A stretch of 64,000 nt of DNA from Anthopleura xanthogrammica (Eukaryota; Cnidaria; Anthozoa; Actiniaria; Actiniidae), in the NCBI GenBank assembly GCA_964019055.1, contig OZ025208.1, forward strand, positions 16,850,457-16,914,456, read 5' to 3'. Of the stretch, positions 1 to 12,400 are shown one piece after another (the first letter of the stretch is position 1; each line of letters opens with the position of its first letter). The translations under genes and the position numbers were made by a program. The notes beneath the pieces are model-generated. The model searched no databases, had not been told where the DNA came from, and saw only the letters and a program-made list of their open reading frames with translations.

Positions 1-435
1 CGGTTTTGGTTTTAGTATTGGTGCTGGAGTTATAAAATTAGTGGTGTTCAGTTGTGGTTGCATTGTTTTCATGGATCCTCTCTTTGTGAAGCCGATCATG
101 ATTTTCCCTAATAAATTAGAGGAAATATGCGGCAGAAAATAGTTTTTCTGGAACCACCCTTTTTCAAATCCTGAATTCGCACCTGGTGTTGATGTTGATG
201 GATATTGAACTTGTTGTTTTTGTCGCTAGTTTGTGACGATGAAAATGTCGCTGATCCTACTGTTATTGCTATCGTTACTTTATGTTTAGTGAAAATATCG
301 TGTCCTCGCTGTCACGCCCTTCCGAGATTATGACAGGACAGCCTATTCTTTCGGATTACAGATGGAAATGTAGAGATTGAACAATTGATAAGGCAGCAGT
401 TATATCAATGAGTTACAGTAAACGAATGAAAGAGA

Positions 436-457
436 TTGAGAAAGAAAGAAAGAAAAA

Positions 458-508
<51 letters not shown>

Positions 509-518
509 CGAAAGAAAG

Positions 519-611
<93 letters not shown>

Positions 612-625
612 ACGAAAGAAAGAAT
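436..625. repeat. (GAAA)n followed by (GA)n microsatellite
   Basis: A GAAA/AAAG run to about 520, then a nearly pure GA dinucleotide run to about 606, then GAAA again. Lys/Glu and Arg/Glu frames here are repeat translations. Confidence 0.95.
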
Positions 626-629
626 ATGA

Positions 630-3600
630 AAAAGAAGATGGAGGAGGAGGAGGAGGAGAAAAGAGGAACACCTACAGTTATACAGTCAAATATCCTGCTC
701 AGCTTAACCAGTTATTCGACGATAAAACTAAAAGCGTTTGTCTTATTTCTGTGAAATCCACTTCGAAATATAACGTGAATATTGGCTTGTCTTAATTCTA
801 ATCTGGAAATCTACCTGTAGGTGTTAAGATAAGAATTACTTTAACGGTTGTTAATGTTGTTCTTGGCACTTGCTATCATTTTTGCCATTTATCGTTTCTT
901 GTCTTGAGTCATGGCAGCGGTCAAATATCTGCGCATGCGTTAGAATTAAAACGCAAACGCGTCTCTTTTCCCGCTTAAAATCTATTGAAATTCAAAATAT
1001 GCCTCGAACTGCAGTCTAAATTTTTCTCCCTATGAAATTCATGTCAGAATATTAATATCACTAGAACGTTAACTCACGCCCTTTAAAAAAACAGCTTAAA
1101 CTCATATGCAGAATATTTCATGCTGGGATATAAGCTGAAAATATAATCTGAAAATATGCCAGACGAAAAATATGTGTTTAAAAGATAGTACAAGACAGAC
1201 AGATGACTAGATTACGAAAAAAAAAATCAAACAAAAAATCATTATTTGATGGAATTGAGACATCACAGAGCACGATATATTGGCAGCAAAATATCAAACA
1301 GATAATTTCTTAATTAGATTAGACTAAGCGTCTAAAACAAAACTTAATATTCGGCTTTCAATATCCTTTGTACCGCATGTGGGAAAATTGACTTAGGAAA
1401 CGACCCATTTTTAAGAGAACAATTGCCGCAATTTGGAGGGAGGAAATGGAATCCTTACAAACAGTGGACGCTTTTTGTTATATTAACCACGATCAGATAT
1501 AGTGGATTGTGTGTTTAATGGAGTTTACCTGGGTTGGCTTAGTTTGAGTTTAATAGAAAGGGGTGAATTACAGATAAGATCGATTGTTAGATTGGTTTGG
1601 ATACATTTAGGTAGAGGTGAATAGAAAATGAGATGTGGCAACTGATGGAAAAAGATTGAATAGTTATCTTTCAATTACGTGTTCATTTCTACGAATGATA
1701 AGACTGCATGAAGTCGATTGAAAGGGTGGACGGACAGACTGACAGACAGACAGACAGAACGATGGGACGGTGGATAGTCCGAAAAAATGGCTGATAAATC
1801 TATGGGTAGTAAACAAATTAAACCAAGGAATGGATAGGGGCCATGGATTAATTGGAGCTATCTTAAGGAATATTGTACTTTTAGATAGGAAATATTACTA
1901 GATTGGGGATGGATGCACAAAACCTGTTATCGTCTAATGAATATTTTGAAAACCCACAAGTTAACCGAGTTAGGTAATGAATAATATACAGAAATATAAT
2001 AATAATAAATTGTAGATGTATATATTTATAATAAGCGTCCGCAGGTTCGAGAAGGGAAATCATGAAAAATATGCCAATTCTTGAAATTTTGCCGTTTTGA
2101 GGAGGGAATGACCAAAAATGCTATTAAAAACAACAACGACAACAACAATAGTGAACGAAGCCAGAAAACAAAAATATATGTGAAGAACAAGCACCAAAAA
2201 AAAAAAATCGAGAATATTGACATGAAAATTGCGAATGGAAAAAAAAATTGTAAACGTAAATTTACGGATATCTCACCGTAAAGAAGCCAAGCAGTACGCA
2301 GAGGAAGCCTTAACTCTTTCGAAAGAAAAGCTGGACAAACGTTGTGTTCTCACTATCACAAGTTCAACGATCAGATTTAAAGGACTCGTTCTCCATAGCT
2401 AGATTGTGGCGTTTGAAGCGACTTCCTTTTGACTCCTCGTCTAGACCTAAATAGGTAAGCAACTAGCTTTTGCTTGGTGGTATATAAAGTGCATTATGAT
2501 AATATTATTTAATTGCCTTTTCGGTAAAACTCTCATTTCCCATTAGGGAGCAGCAGGGACCCGAACATCATCCGGGAATACATCCACACAAATTTAGTTT
2601 GAGAGCATTTCCTCTTCGATCTAATTCTAGGGGGAAAAAAACAGGAAAAAGGGCGCTAACGTTTTAGTTCTAATTTACTGGGCAATCAAGACACAGGAAA
2701 ATCAACGTAACCCTTTGAGCGTTCCATTATGACCTATTTTGGGATTGACTCCAGAAAAAAATTTAATAGATTAGAAAATAAAAAGATTCCCTTTTTTTAT
2801 TTTTTCATATTTCTGAGCTTTTCTATAGAGTTTAGTTTGCTTTTCGTGTTGTTTTTTTGCAACAATAATGTTTCCATCTGGTTTTTTTAAAAGCTTTTTC
2901 TGCTTCTACTTTTTCAATATTTTTTGTTGCTTGTTTTTCTACTTGTACTATTCAAAGACGATTTTAAAAAAATTAAAAAAAAAAAAGTTAAAGAAAACAC
3001 AGGAATTAGCAACTCAGGAAATTCACTCATGGCTATTTTTGGAACAGTTACTCCCAAATAAAATACAAATTTGCTCACGCTTACATTTCAACAGCACGCT
3101 TTGTCTCTCTCTCTTGTTAGGTTCGTTTAGATTCGTTTATACACGTAGATTGTTTTGTTTCTCTGATTATTCCTTATATTCGTATAACTCAAACAGCACG
3201 CATATAGTTTTTGAATCATTTGGATCATTGTAATACATACTTTTCGATGATGCACTAGAAGTGTGAAAGCTCGGCAACTCAATAAATTTGTGAAAGAAAC
3301 AAATGTAAACCTTATGGTTATCCCCACGTACAATAACATTTTAGACAAACTACCAATCACTCCTATTAGGATACTATATCATAGGCCCAGTTAAAAAGTC
3401 GAACTTCACATGAGCCAAATGATATCAAAGAAGACCGCTTTATAATCCACTGATTTCAATGTATTCGGCTCATGTGGTGTTCAACGATTGAACTGGACTG
3501 TTTAGCCTTAAATGCTTATCGAACCCTGAAAAGACGTCTGGATGGCTTAATCAAGGTCACTGCATAGTAATTCTCAGTTCAAATTGGAATTTAGCTCGTT

Positions 3601-3736
3601 ATAATTAGGTCAAGTTTACGGAGGGTAGGAAAGTGGAGAACCCGGAGAAAACCCCTTGGATTAAGGGTGAGATCTTCAAACTTCGCTCACATGTAATATC
3701 AAGTCCATAAATCAAACCCAAGACCCCAGAGGGGAG
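630..3736. other. AT-rich non-coding stretch, nothing recognised
   Basis: Short poly-A and poly-T runs and ACAGACAGACAG near 1740. No reading frame with family features on either strand. Confidence 0.5.
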
Positions 3737-3946
3737 AGGCGAGTGTACTACCCCTACCCCACCCTTGATTCAGGCAAGTGTACTACCCCTACCCCACCCT
3801 TGATTCAGGCGAGTGTACTACCCCTACCCCACCCTTGATTCAGGCGAGTGTACTACCCCTACCCCACCCTTGATTCAGGCAAGTGTACTACCCCTACCCC
3901 ACCCTTGATTCAGGCGAGTGTACTACCCCTACCCCACCCTTGATTC
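3737..3946. repeat. 35-bp tandem repeat, six copies
   Basis: Six almost identical units beginning AGGCRAGTGTACTACCCCTA; the only variation is G/A at position 5 of the unit. Recent local expansion. Confidence 0.95.
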
Positions 3947-5836
3947 CCCTAATGTCTTTGTTTCGTGTATGAAAGTCCAAAGGAAATTCTCTATCAACCA
4001 AATCTAACTTCACCCTTGGCTATACTTACAATACGCGTACTTATAGCTGTAGTGATTACCTTAAAAAATGTTCTGGTAATTCAAGTAAGGACGGGAAGTA
4101 AAAGCCTACATTATTGGTCAGGATTGGCCATCAAGAAAAGAAATCTCTAGGCGCCTAGATAACAACGATGTTTCAGGAACACTACAAGCTCATAAACTCC
4201 TAAAAACTATACTTCAGACGCACTTAAATATCAAAATGAGGGAAAAACAGGATTTAAAAAAAAAAATAATAATTGGTTTTTGTTGGACACAATCTGTAGA
4301 TTAGCAATCAGGAGTTGGTTTGTTTCGTCTCTCTACTCAAACTCTAGTCTCTTGGTTGCCATTAAAAAAGCGCAGTGAATTAAAGCCAAATGGATCTCGA
4401 GGTTAAAATGAGTACTGTCCGCTTCGGTCTAGACGGTGCCAATAGATCTATAACTCATGGTGAAATTATCTTGGATGCAAACCTGAAAAGAAAATGAAAA
4501 AATCGAACTTTTTCTTGGTGGGAATTGTGGTATTTCTTTTTGTTTTTCCGTGTTGACCTTGTATTTAAGATAATTTTAAAAGGTGACTCTCAGACATCAT
4601 GATAATTGTTGAAGATTAAAAAAAGTATTTTTCTTTTCTATAAAAAATTTTTTAAATATATATTTTTTTATAATGATATGAGCTAAAACACGAGAAAAAA
4701 AAATCAAAAGAAAAAATGAATTTCACATTAATTCATAATCTAAAACAGAAACGAGAAACGAATCTATTTCTATCGACAATATTTTTACAGGCCGGTACGC
4801 TATCGAAAACACCTGAAAATAATCACGTACATAATGAGTCCTGCACGACTCATGCTGTGATACCAGATACCGCAGATGCGATAGACACAACAAAACCACG
4901 CTCACCGCACAAGCCTCCGCTTGCATAACGCCTCTTTGATTTAGTTCGTGACGAAGACTGAAACGCGCACAGCAGGCTACAGCTAACCGACGGCTTTCAC
5001 CTCTTGGTAGAGGCATAACGTCTTCGATTCATGCTGGAGGCATAACATTCTAATTACTAATACTACTCATGATTCTAAACTGCATGACAGCCCGTAAAAT
5101 CCTACACAGAGAATTAGAGATTGTGAAGTGCATTGAGACGTATTTGTATAATGCGATATATAAGAACTTCAATCCCATTATTATTTTAGAAGAACATCAT
5201 ATTCCAATCCACAAACTTTAAATGGAAATTGATTTTGAATTATATACAGTAAAATGTTATTGTAAACTTCATCAAAAGTCTCCACCATTAATTAATTATT
5301 AAATATCAAACGATCTTGGCGAAAAAAATATGACGCAAATATGTTTGTTTATTTATTCTTTCTTCCCATGTTGTTGTCGTAATAGCGGCAAAACCGCTTT
5401 TAAAATGAAGTAATTATAGCGGTTTAAGAGAAAGTGTTGATTTTTGCGCAGGAAATTCGTAGAACCCGGAAAACCCCTTGAAGGACAGGAAAGAATCAAC
5501 AAACAAGTGTTCTAACACTTGATGACAAGTTTGCGGATCGAATTCACTGTTAGAGTCGCGGCGAGAGGCAGCGCATTAGCAGCGTGTACATCAACTTTGA
5601 TTCTCAATAAAAAGTTAGTCACTGCACGGACAACTTATCGATGCTCATGAACAATTATCTTGCAACTAAGCAACTTCTTTTTGAAGTAAATAATTTTTTT
5701 AAATTATTTTATATCAATATAATGTTCTAAAACTAAATCATATTTTTTACTTTGACTTATGATATTTGTAACTACATGTCGTTTTAGAAGTAAAAAGAGT
5801 CAACAAAACAGTAAAGAACATGTCTGCAGTAAAAAA
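3947..5836. other. AT-rich stretch; one weak exon-like frame at 4791-4927
   Basis: A polypyrimidine-poor acceptor (TTTTTACAG at 4790) opens a 45-residue frame, rich in Thr, Pro and His and ending at 4927, that could be a terminal exon of a plus-strand gene. No upstream exon was found, so it is not called as a gene. Confidence 0.3.
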
Positions 5837-6064
5837 GAGGAAGGAAGGAAAAGTAAAAGGAAAAGAAAGGAAAGGAAAGGAAGGAAAAGAAAAGGAAAGG
5901 AAAGGAAAGGAAAGGAAAGGAAAGGAAAGGAAAGGAAAGGAAAGGAAAGGAAAGGAAAGGAAAGGAAAGGAAAGGAAAGGAAAGGAAAGGAAAGGAAAGG
6001 AAAGGAAAGGAAAGGAAAGGAAAGGAAAGGAAAGGAAAGGAAAGGAAAGGAAAGGAAAGGAAAA
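5837..6064. repeat. (GGAAA)n microsatellite
   Basis: A pentanucleotide purine run of about 40 copies, followed to about 6400 by diverged GAAA-rich sequence. Confidence 0.95.
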
Positions 6065-8586
6065 GTAATGGAAAGAAAAGGAAACGAAACGAAACGAAGC
6101 GAAAGAAAACGAATGGAAACGAAAGTTTGAAATGAATTAAAAAGATAGGAAACGAAAGGAGAAATCTACTAAAACTAGAAATAAAATGAAATGAAATGAA
6201 ATAGGAAAAAAAAAGAGAATTGCTTGGATACATTAAAACGATTGGAAAAGATAGGAAAACTGATAATGAAAGAAAGCTGGAAGATATCAAAAAAGAGAGA
6301 GGAAAGAAAGGAAAGAAAAAGAAAGAAAAAAAAAGCAAGACAGACAGACAGAAGAAGAAAACTGATAAAGATAAAGAACAAAGGCAACAGAGGAAAGTAT
6401 TTGATCGGTCCAGCTAACGTTACCACAGGCAGCCCAGTGAAAATGTAACAATGTAAAAACTATTCAACGATTACGAATGCCACAACTTGGGGATTATACA
6501 TTATATCGATTAATTCGTTGCACTTATATCACATTTAATCCATCCTATTAAGAACCTTGAAGATTGAACTTCTTAGACAAAATGGCTCTACTCTATAGGT
6601 GCATTAATCAGTGTGACCGCACAATCCCCTGTCATTCTTACGCGGTCGATGACAAATACAGTAATATTTACTGAGGACATTTATTCTAACTCTAAAATAA
6701 CTAGAATATTTCTTCTTCCCCCTTGGTTGACTTGGTTTTGAATTCTTCAAGAGAATCTATATTCTTATCGCACTTTCACCATCATTAGTTTTTCAGTTCA
6801 CAGTCGGTTAAAGTGAGTCGAATCAAGAACAGTAAAAAACTTGTGGGTAAAATCTGGTTCGATTCAAGATTCAAAACTTCTAGTAAATTAATCTTTATCA
6901 TATTTGAGCCAAATAAGTCTGAGGTAACTTTGCCTGGATAAACGCATAGCTGGCTTAAGCTGCTTAATAAATTTAGATATAAACAAATACAATGGTTTCA
7001 TTGCAAAATATTAAAAGACAGAAAAATGTACAACCACAAACCTTAGTAATAGGGCGGCTTCTCCTGTGTGGTCTGTACACAGATGGTCATTCTGAACACG
7101 ACTAAAACCCGATACTAGACAACTCAGTACCAACTCGTAGCAAATCCGTGGACACGAACTTAATTCTGTTAATGCCCTTCATCATGGCTTTCAAGTTTCT
7201 AAATCTGATAAGAAAGGCTTGAAATAAAATTTGATGCAAGAAAGATGTAGAAGGAATCTGGTTCGCTGGGAAAGAGATTTGAAGTTTGCTGTTAACAGAT
7301 GATAAGTTAATAAATCGACGTGAGCTTCCGCTTTTTAACGTTTTAAGTAGTTTAAGAGGTTCTGCTTGTGCAGTTAATCCAGAGAGGCTATGTTAAGCAA
7401 GCAAGCAAGCTATAAAACGTCTTTTCGTAATCCGGTAAAAAAAGTTTATATTTGATCTCTTGTCAAGATAAAACCTAGAACCATGGTTGAAACAATAACA
7501 CCATCGCCATCCAGGTAACTACAATAACAACAACAGCAATAACGCACATAAAATCGTATATACGATAAAATTGCATTTCTGAAGTATCGATAACTAACTG
7601 CCCGGTATTTCATCACCGTCCAATACAGTAGTATTCATATCATAGATAAGTGGATTCCTTCCTCACATGACCTAAGCTTAACTTTAAAAAATCTGTTCTA
7701 CAATGATTTAACATCCATACCGTTTACATAAATAACCCTTGTCAGCATTAATTCTTTTTCTTTGAAGCCTAGTTCGTTCTTACGCTGGTTGATCACATAC
7801 CATTTGTTTTCGCTTGCTTGTTTTCATGGTCGAATCGCGGCTACTAACAAACAGACCACAACTATATTTAGCCGTTACAGATGTCTTTCTATTTTTCTCG
7901 CCGATACTTGAAAATTATTGAGGAAGAATTATCCAAATGAATCACCAGTCGACTATTATACAAAGGTGATAGGTTTCTGGAGGAGTTTATCAAATATTTA
8001 AGACATTACTAGGAAAGTAAAAACCGCATAAAAAAAAGAGCGTTAATTTGTATGACAAAATCAGTAGCTTTTCTAGATGTCTGAGCTATTTTCGTGCATG
8101 TCTGAACTGTTCTTAAGAATTTTTTTCATTTCCATTCCATATGTTTCGTCTTTATCTTTTTTTCAGTATTTTCTTTTGCCTTTTCCTTACTTTTCGACTT
8201 CTTTTTTTTCCCTTTCCCTTCTTCGTTTTTTCTTTTCTTCTGTTTTGTTTTCTTTCTTCCTTCCCTACTTTTCCATCTAGTCACTTTATCTTTCTTTTCT
8301 TCTTCAGTTTTTTTTTTTAACTTATAAGGAATGCCTAACTTTTTTTCAATCAAAAATGCACCCACAGTTAGATTATAGGCCGTGGGTATTATGGCGTCAT
8401 ATACTACAACTACCAGAATCCCTTGTACATTTTCTCTTGTTCAGTTGATTAGCACCAATTGTCTTACTATTCTCATGAGTAAAAATAAAAATGTTAATAA
8501 GAAAGAAAATTCAAGAAGCATTTTGGTATAAGTAGTAGTAGTACTAGTAAAATAACGCCAAAAGGTCTATTTTATCAATACTACCT
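6065..8586. other. AT-rich non-coding stretch
   Basis: Purine-rich decay of the GGAAA tract to about 6400, a T/C-rich tract at 8120-8320, otherwise nothing recognised. Confidence 0.5.
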
Positions 8587-9475
8587 CTGGGCTGATCTAA
8601 GTCAGGGCACGGCTAACTCACAGATCGAACCCTGAAACACCATCTGGGCTGATCTAAGTCAGGGCATGACTAACTCACAGATCAAACCCTGAAACAACTT
8701 CTGGGCTGATCTAAGTCAGGGCATGGCTAACTCACAGATCAAACCCTGAAAAAAACCTCTGGGCTGATCTAAGTCAGGGCATTACTAACTTACAGATTGA
8801 ACCCTGAAACACCATCTGGGCTGATCTAAGTCAGGGCACGGCTAACTCACAAATCGAATCCTGAAACAACCTCTGAGCTGATCTAAGTCAGGGCGCGGCT
8901 AACTCACAGATCGAACCCTGTAATAACCTCTGGGCTGATCTAAGTCAGGGTATGACTAAATCACAGATCAAACCCTAAAACAACCTCTGGGCTGATCTAA
9001 GTCAGGGTATGACTAAATCACAGATCGAACCCTGAAACAACCTCTGGGCTGATCTAAGTCAGGACATGGCTAGCTCACAGATCGAACCCTGAAACAACCT
9101 CTGGGCTGATCTAAGTCAGGGTATGACTAAATCACAGATCGAACCCTAAAACAACCTCTTGGTTGATCTAAGTCAGGGTATGACTAAATCACAGATCGAA
9201 TCCTGAAACAACCTCTGGGCTGATCTAAGTCAGGACATGGCTAGCTCACAGATCGAACCCTGAAACAACCTTTGGGCTGATCTAAGTCGGGGCATGGCTA
9301 ACTCACAGATCGAACCCTAAAACATCCTCTGGGCTGATCTAAGTCAGGGCATGGATAACTCACAGATTGAACCCTAAAACAACCTCTGGGCTGATCTAAG
9401 TCAGGGCATGGATAACTCACAGATTGAACCCTAAAACAACCTCTGGGCTGATCTAAGTCAGGACATGGCTAACTC
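8587..9475. repeat. 57-bp minisatellite, about 15.6 copies
   Basis: Each unit starts CTGGGCTGATCTAAGTCAGG and continues through a GCTAACTCACAGATCGAACC core to ACAACCT. Units differ at scattered positions (GCATGGC, GTATGAC, GCACGGC variants), and some neighbouring units share variants, suggesting growth by unequal exchange. No ORF. Confidence 0.95.
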
Positions 9476-12400
9476 ATAAAATACTGATAGAATTAGAATT
9501 GAGCGAGTTCGGTTTTGCAGAGGGAGAAAACCCTCGAATCAATGCGGAAACCTATCAAACTCTACTGCCCAGCTGATCTGAGAAAAAAATAATAGGTCAA
9601 TCAGAATCGAGAAAATTTTCAAAACTGAGATGTCACCCTAAGTAGCGTAGCCTCTGACGTTTCTTCTTGAAATTATGGATTTTCAAATCACCAAATGAAA
9701 AACTTAATCGTTGCTAAAAGGTGCTTGATAACAGTGATACAATAATTAAGGAGATTTATATTTTTATTGCAGTGTTTTTAATTTTCGAAATCACCAGAAA
9801 TTTTAAAAATAAGACACCTCAGTTCTGCAGTGACGTCATTTTTAAGTCAGTGCTTCAGATCTAGCTGGTGACACGTGATGCCCCAGTGAGAGGTGAATGC
9901 TCTACCGGCTTTACACTACTGACCCTTGATTCCTTGAAGGAGTCCATCACCGTTGATGGATCTCCCTTTCCCCTAAAGCGGCATGGTTAATTTTATAATG
10001 AACGCGACTCTTTGACTTCAATGTTAGTTTAGCGAGCAGCGAATTTAAAATACCAGTGACGTGACAGAAAGGCCTACGAGTAAGGAAGGACAGAGCCAAG
10101 CAGCAAAAAAAAAATGTTTGGTAAAATTCCGAATTAATTTCTGGTACGGAGTTTAGGAAGATTACCTCGTTCGGTCAGTAATATTAGAGGATTACAAGCT
10201 TCATCAATAAAATCAGTTAATTTAGAAACGTCCTTGTCTTCTGAGTTTTATATTTGATTGGTCTTCAAATGGTCAAAACAATTAGTCGCTTGAAGCATAA
10301 CGTTGAAAAGTGGGCGAGCTGTCTAAATATGGCAATTTGCTATATATAAAACCTTAAAAAAGTCATTGATTAATTGAGATAAACATCAGAATAATATAAT
10401 AATATTGTAGCAGAAAGGTGTGTAGACAACTTCAAAGATATGCTATAAAGTGGAACTAAGTTGGTCAAGCTAATTGCGAAAATACCAGATGGTTTACCTT
10501 AATATAATGGTCCATTCAATAGAAATGCCCCGGCGAATTGTTTGAAGAAACTTATCTGCTTAATTTTGAAACTACTCTTGACTTAATTTGTGGAGGTTGA
10601 TATTGCTTTCATGCTCGGTTTTTAGCCTACGGCACGTTCACTAAACTCGAGGGAACAACCTCTTAGTGATCCTGCCTTGAGACATCAGAGCTTGTAATAC
10701 TTCCCTAGCTAGGATCCTATTCTCTAAACTCATTAAAGTCCATGGAAGCTGATGAGAAAATCACATGTATAAGCATTAATAGAATTTGATTGAAAACACC
10801 GATTCATTCTTCATCTTTATCTTTTAATTTCCTCTGTTTTCCTAACACCACAAAGGATTTTGCAAACGCCATGCTGATTTTTAAAATGAATATATATTTT
10901 TTTGTAACATGTTTTATTAAATTTATGTTTTTAGCTTGAGGAACACAAAAAAACAGCGGCACGATTCATCACATTTTTCGTCGTTGAACCCCAAGGGCGT
11001 GGGTTTTATCAATTATCAACAACATAACTGCTTTTAGAAATTTAATGAAAATTTAGTCAAATGATCATTTGAGGGAGTTTTATGGTCTTCTGAAGTTAAG
11101 TACTGATTCAATTTAATTTCAATATGTATCAAAAACAGGTATTTTAATTTCTATGTTCAGAAAAAACTTAAGTATATAGATATATATATATTTACGAAAA
11201 CGAATTCAGTGTAAGGTTTAATAAGGTCTATAACAAGAGATGAAAATAGTTCCTTAAAAAAAGTTTGACTTGGTGCGTTAAAATAATTTTGTAAAGTTTG
11301 TCGGAGAACCATTCGAAATAATTATTAAAAAAAGTAAGTCTTTTGACATCCGAGCGAAGGCTGTACCATTATACTTTGATTCTTTTCCCAAAATAAAATA
11401 TATAAAGCAGCGCTATCAAAAATATTATACTAAAAAAAAAATTATGCCGGGATACTTTTACTGATTTGCCCCCAGGTAATCCACTACTCAGGCTATCTTA
11501 AATGAATATCAGCGAAAGAGTATTCAGCGATATTATTTCACAGTTTACGACAATTAGGAAACAACGATCATGGCTCACGGAAATTACTAAGCATTTAAAT
11601 TTAAGAAAATTCAAATATCATTCACGAAGTTTAGAACATGCTTATCACATTTCACGAAAGTCAAAAAATCGCGTTCACGATTTCGGGCGATTACGCCTTG
11701 CCGCCCTTTAACTAACAAAAATATAGATAAGAAATTGATGATATATTTTGCCTAATAATTAATTTTAGACCTCCAAGGGAACTCGAGGAGTTTAAAGAAC
11801 AGTTCCTGTCTTAAAATTTGTTTATTTACTGATATAACGTCATTCTATTCAACAATTGTGTCAAATCCTTTGTATCTACTTCAATCGTTAGTAGATTATT
11901 ATCAACTAGATTGTTCTGAATTTTTCAACTCTTTTGATTCCCAAGTTGTGTTCTTATAATAGCTAGTTCTCAAACTGGACGTAGACGTGCGTCATTTAAT
12001 CCCATTTTACGTACGTTAAGGGGTGTGCACGTGTGGGTGGATATTTTCCGCACAAGGGAACGTTTATTTAATTATGGGGAAAAAAACCTATATTGATTCT
12101 TTATTTTAGCTGCAAAAATTTCATATGTTTTTCACTACCTCCCACTTTCCCCTCCCCCTCCTTCCCATATATCTCTCTCTGCCTCCTTAATACTGATTTA
12201 AGGAACCATCTCAAATCAAATATATTCGAAATGTACTTTTAAGAGTTAATAACTTTTGGGTTTCTTGATTAATTAGTTAAGCATGATCAGTGTTCAGCAT
12301 TTTTCAGCTTTCGTTTCGGAAAGATTAGTAACGAACTCATCACGCATAGAATTATGGGTATAACGAGGAAACTCAAATTAACAGTTATTAGACATTATAA

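Noticed and set aside
408..795. Lys/Glu/Arg-rich frames near the left edge, and similar ones at 5759-6448, 8126-8365, 18071-18259 and 31405-31731
   Set aside because: All are translations of purine microsatellites with no non-repetitive flank.
8587..9475. CRISPR-like array
   Set aside because: Units are contiguous 57-mers with no unique spacers, in a eukaryotic context.
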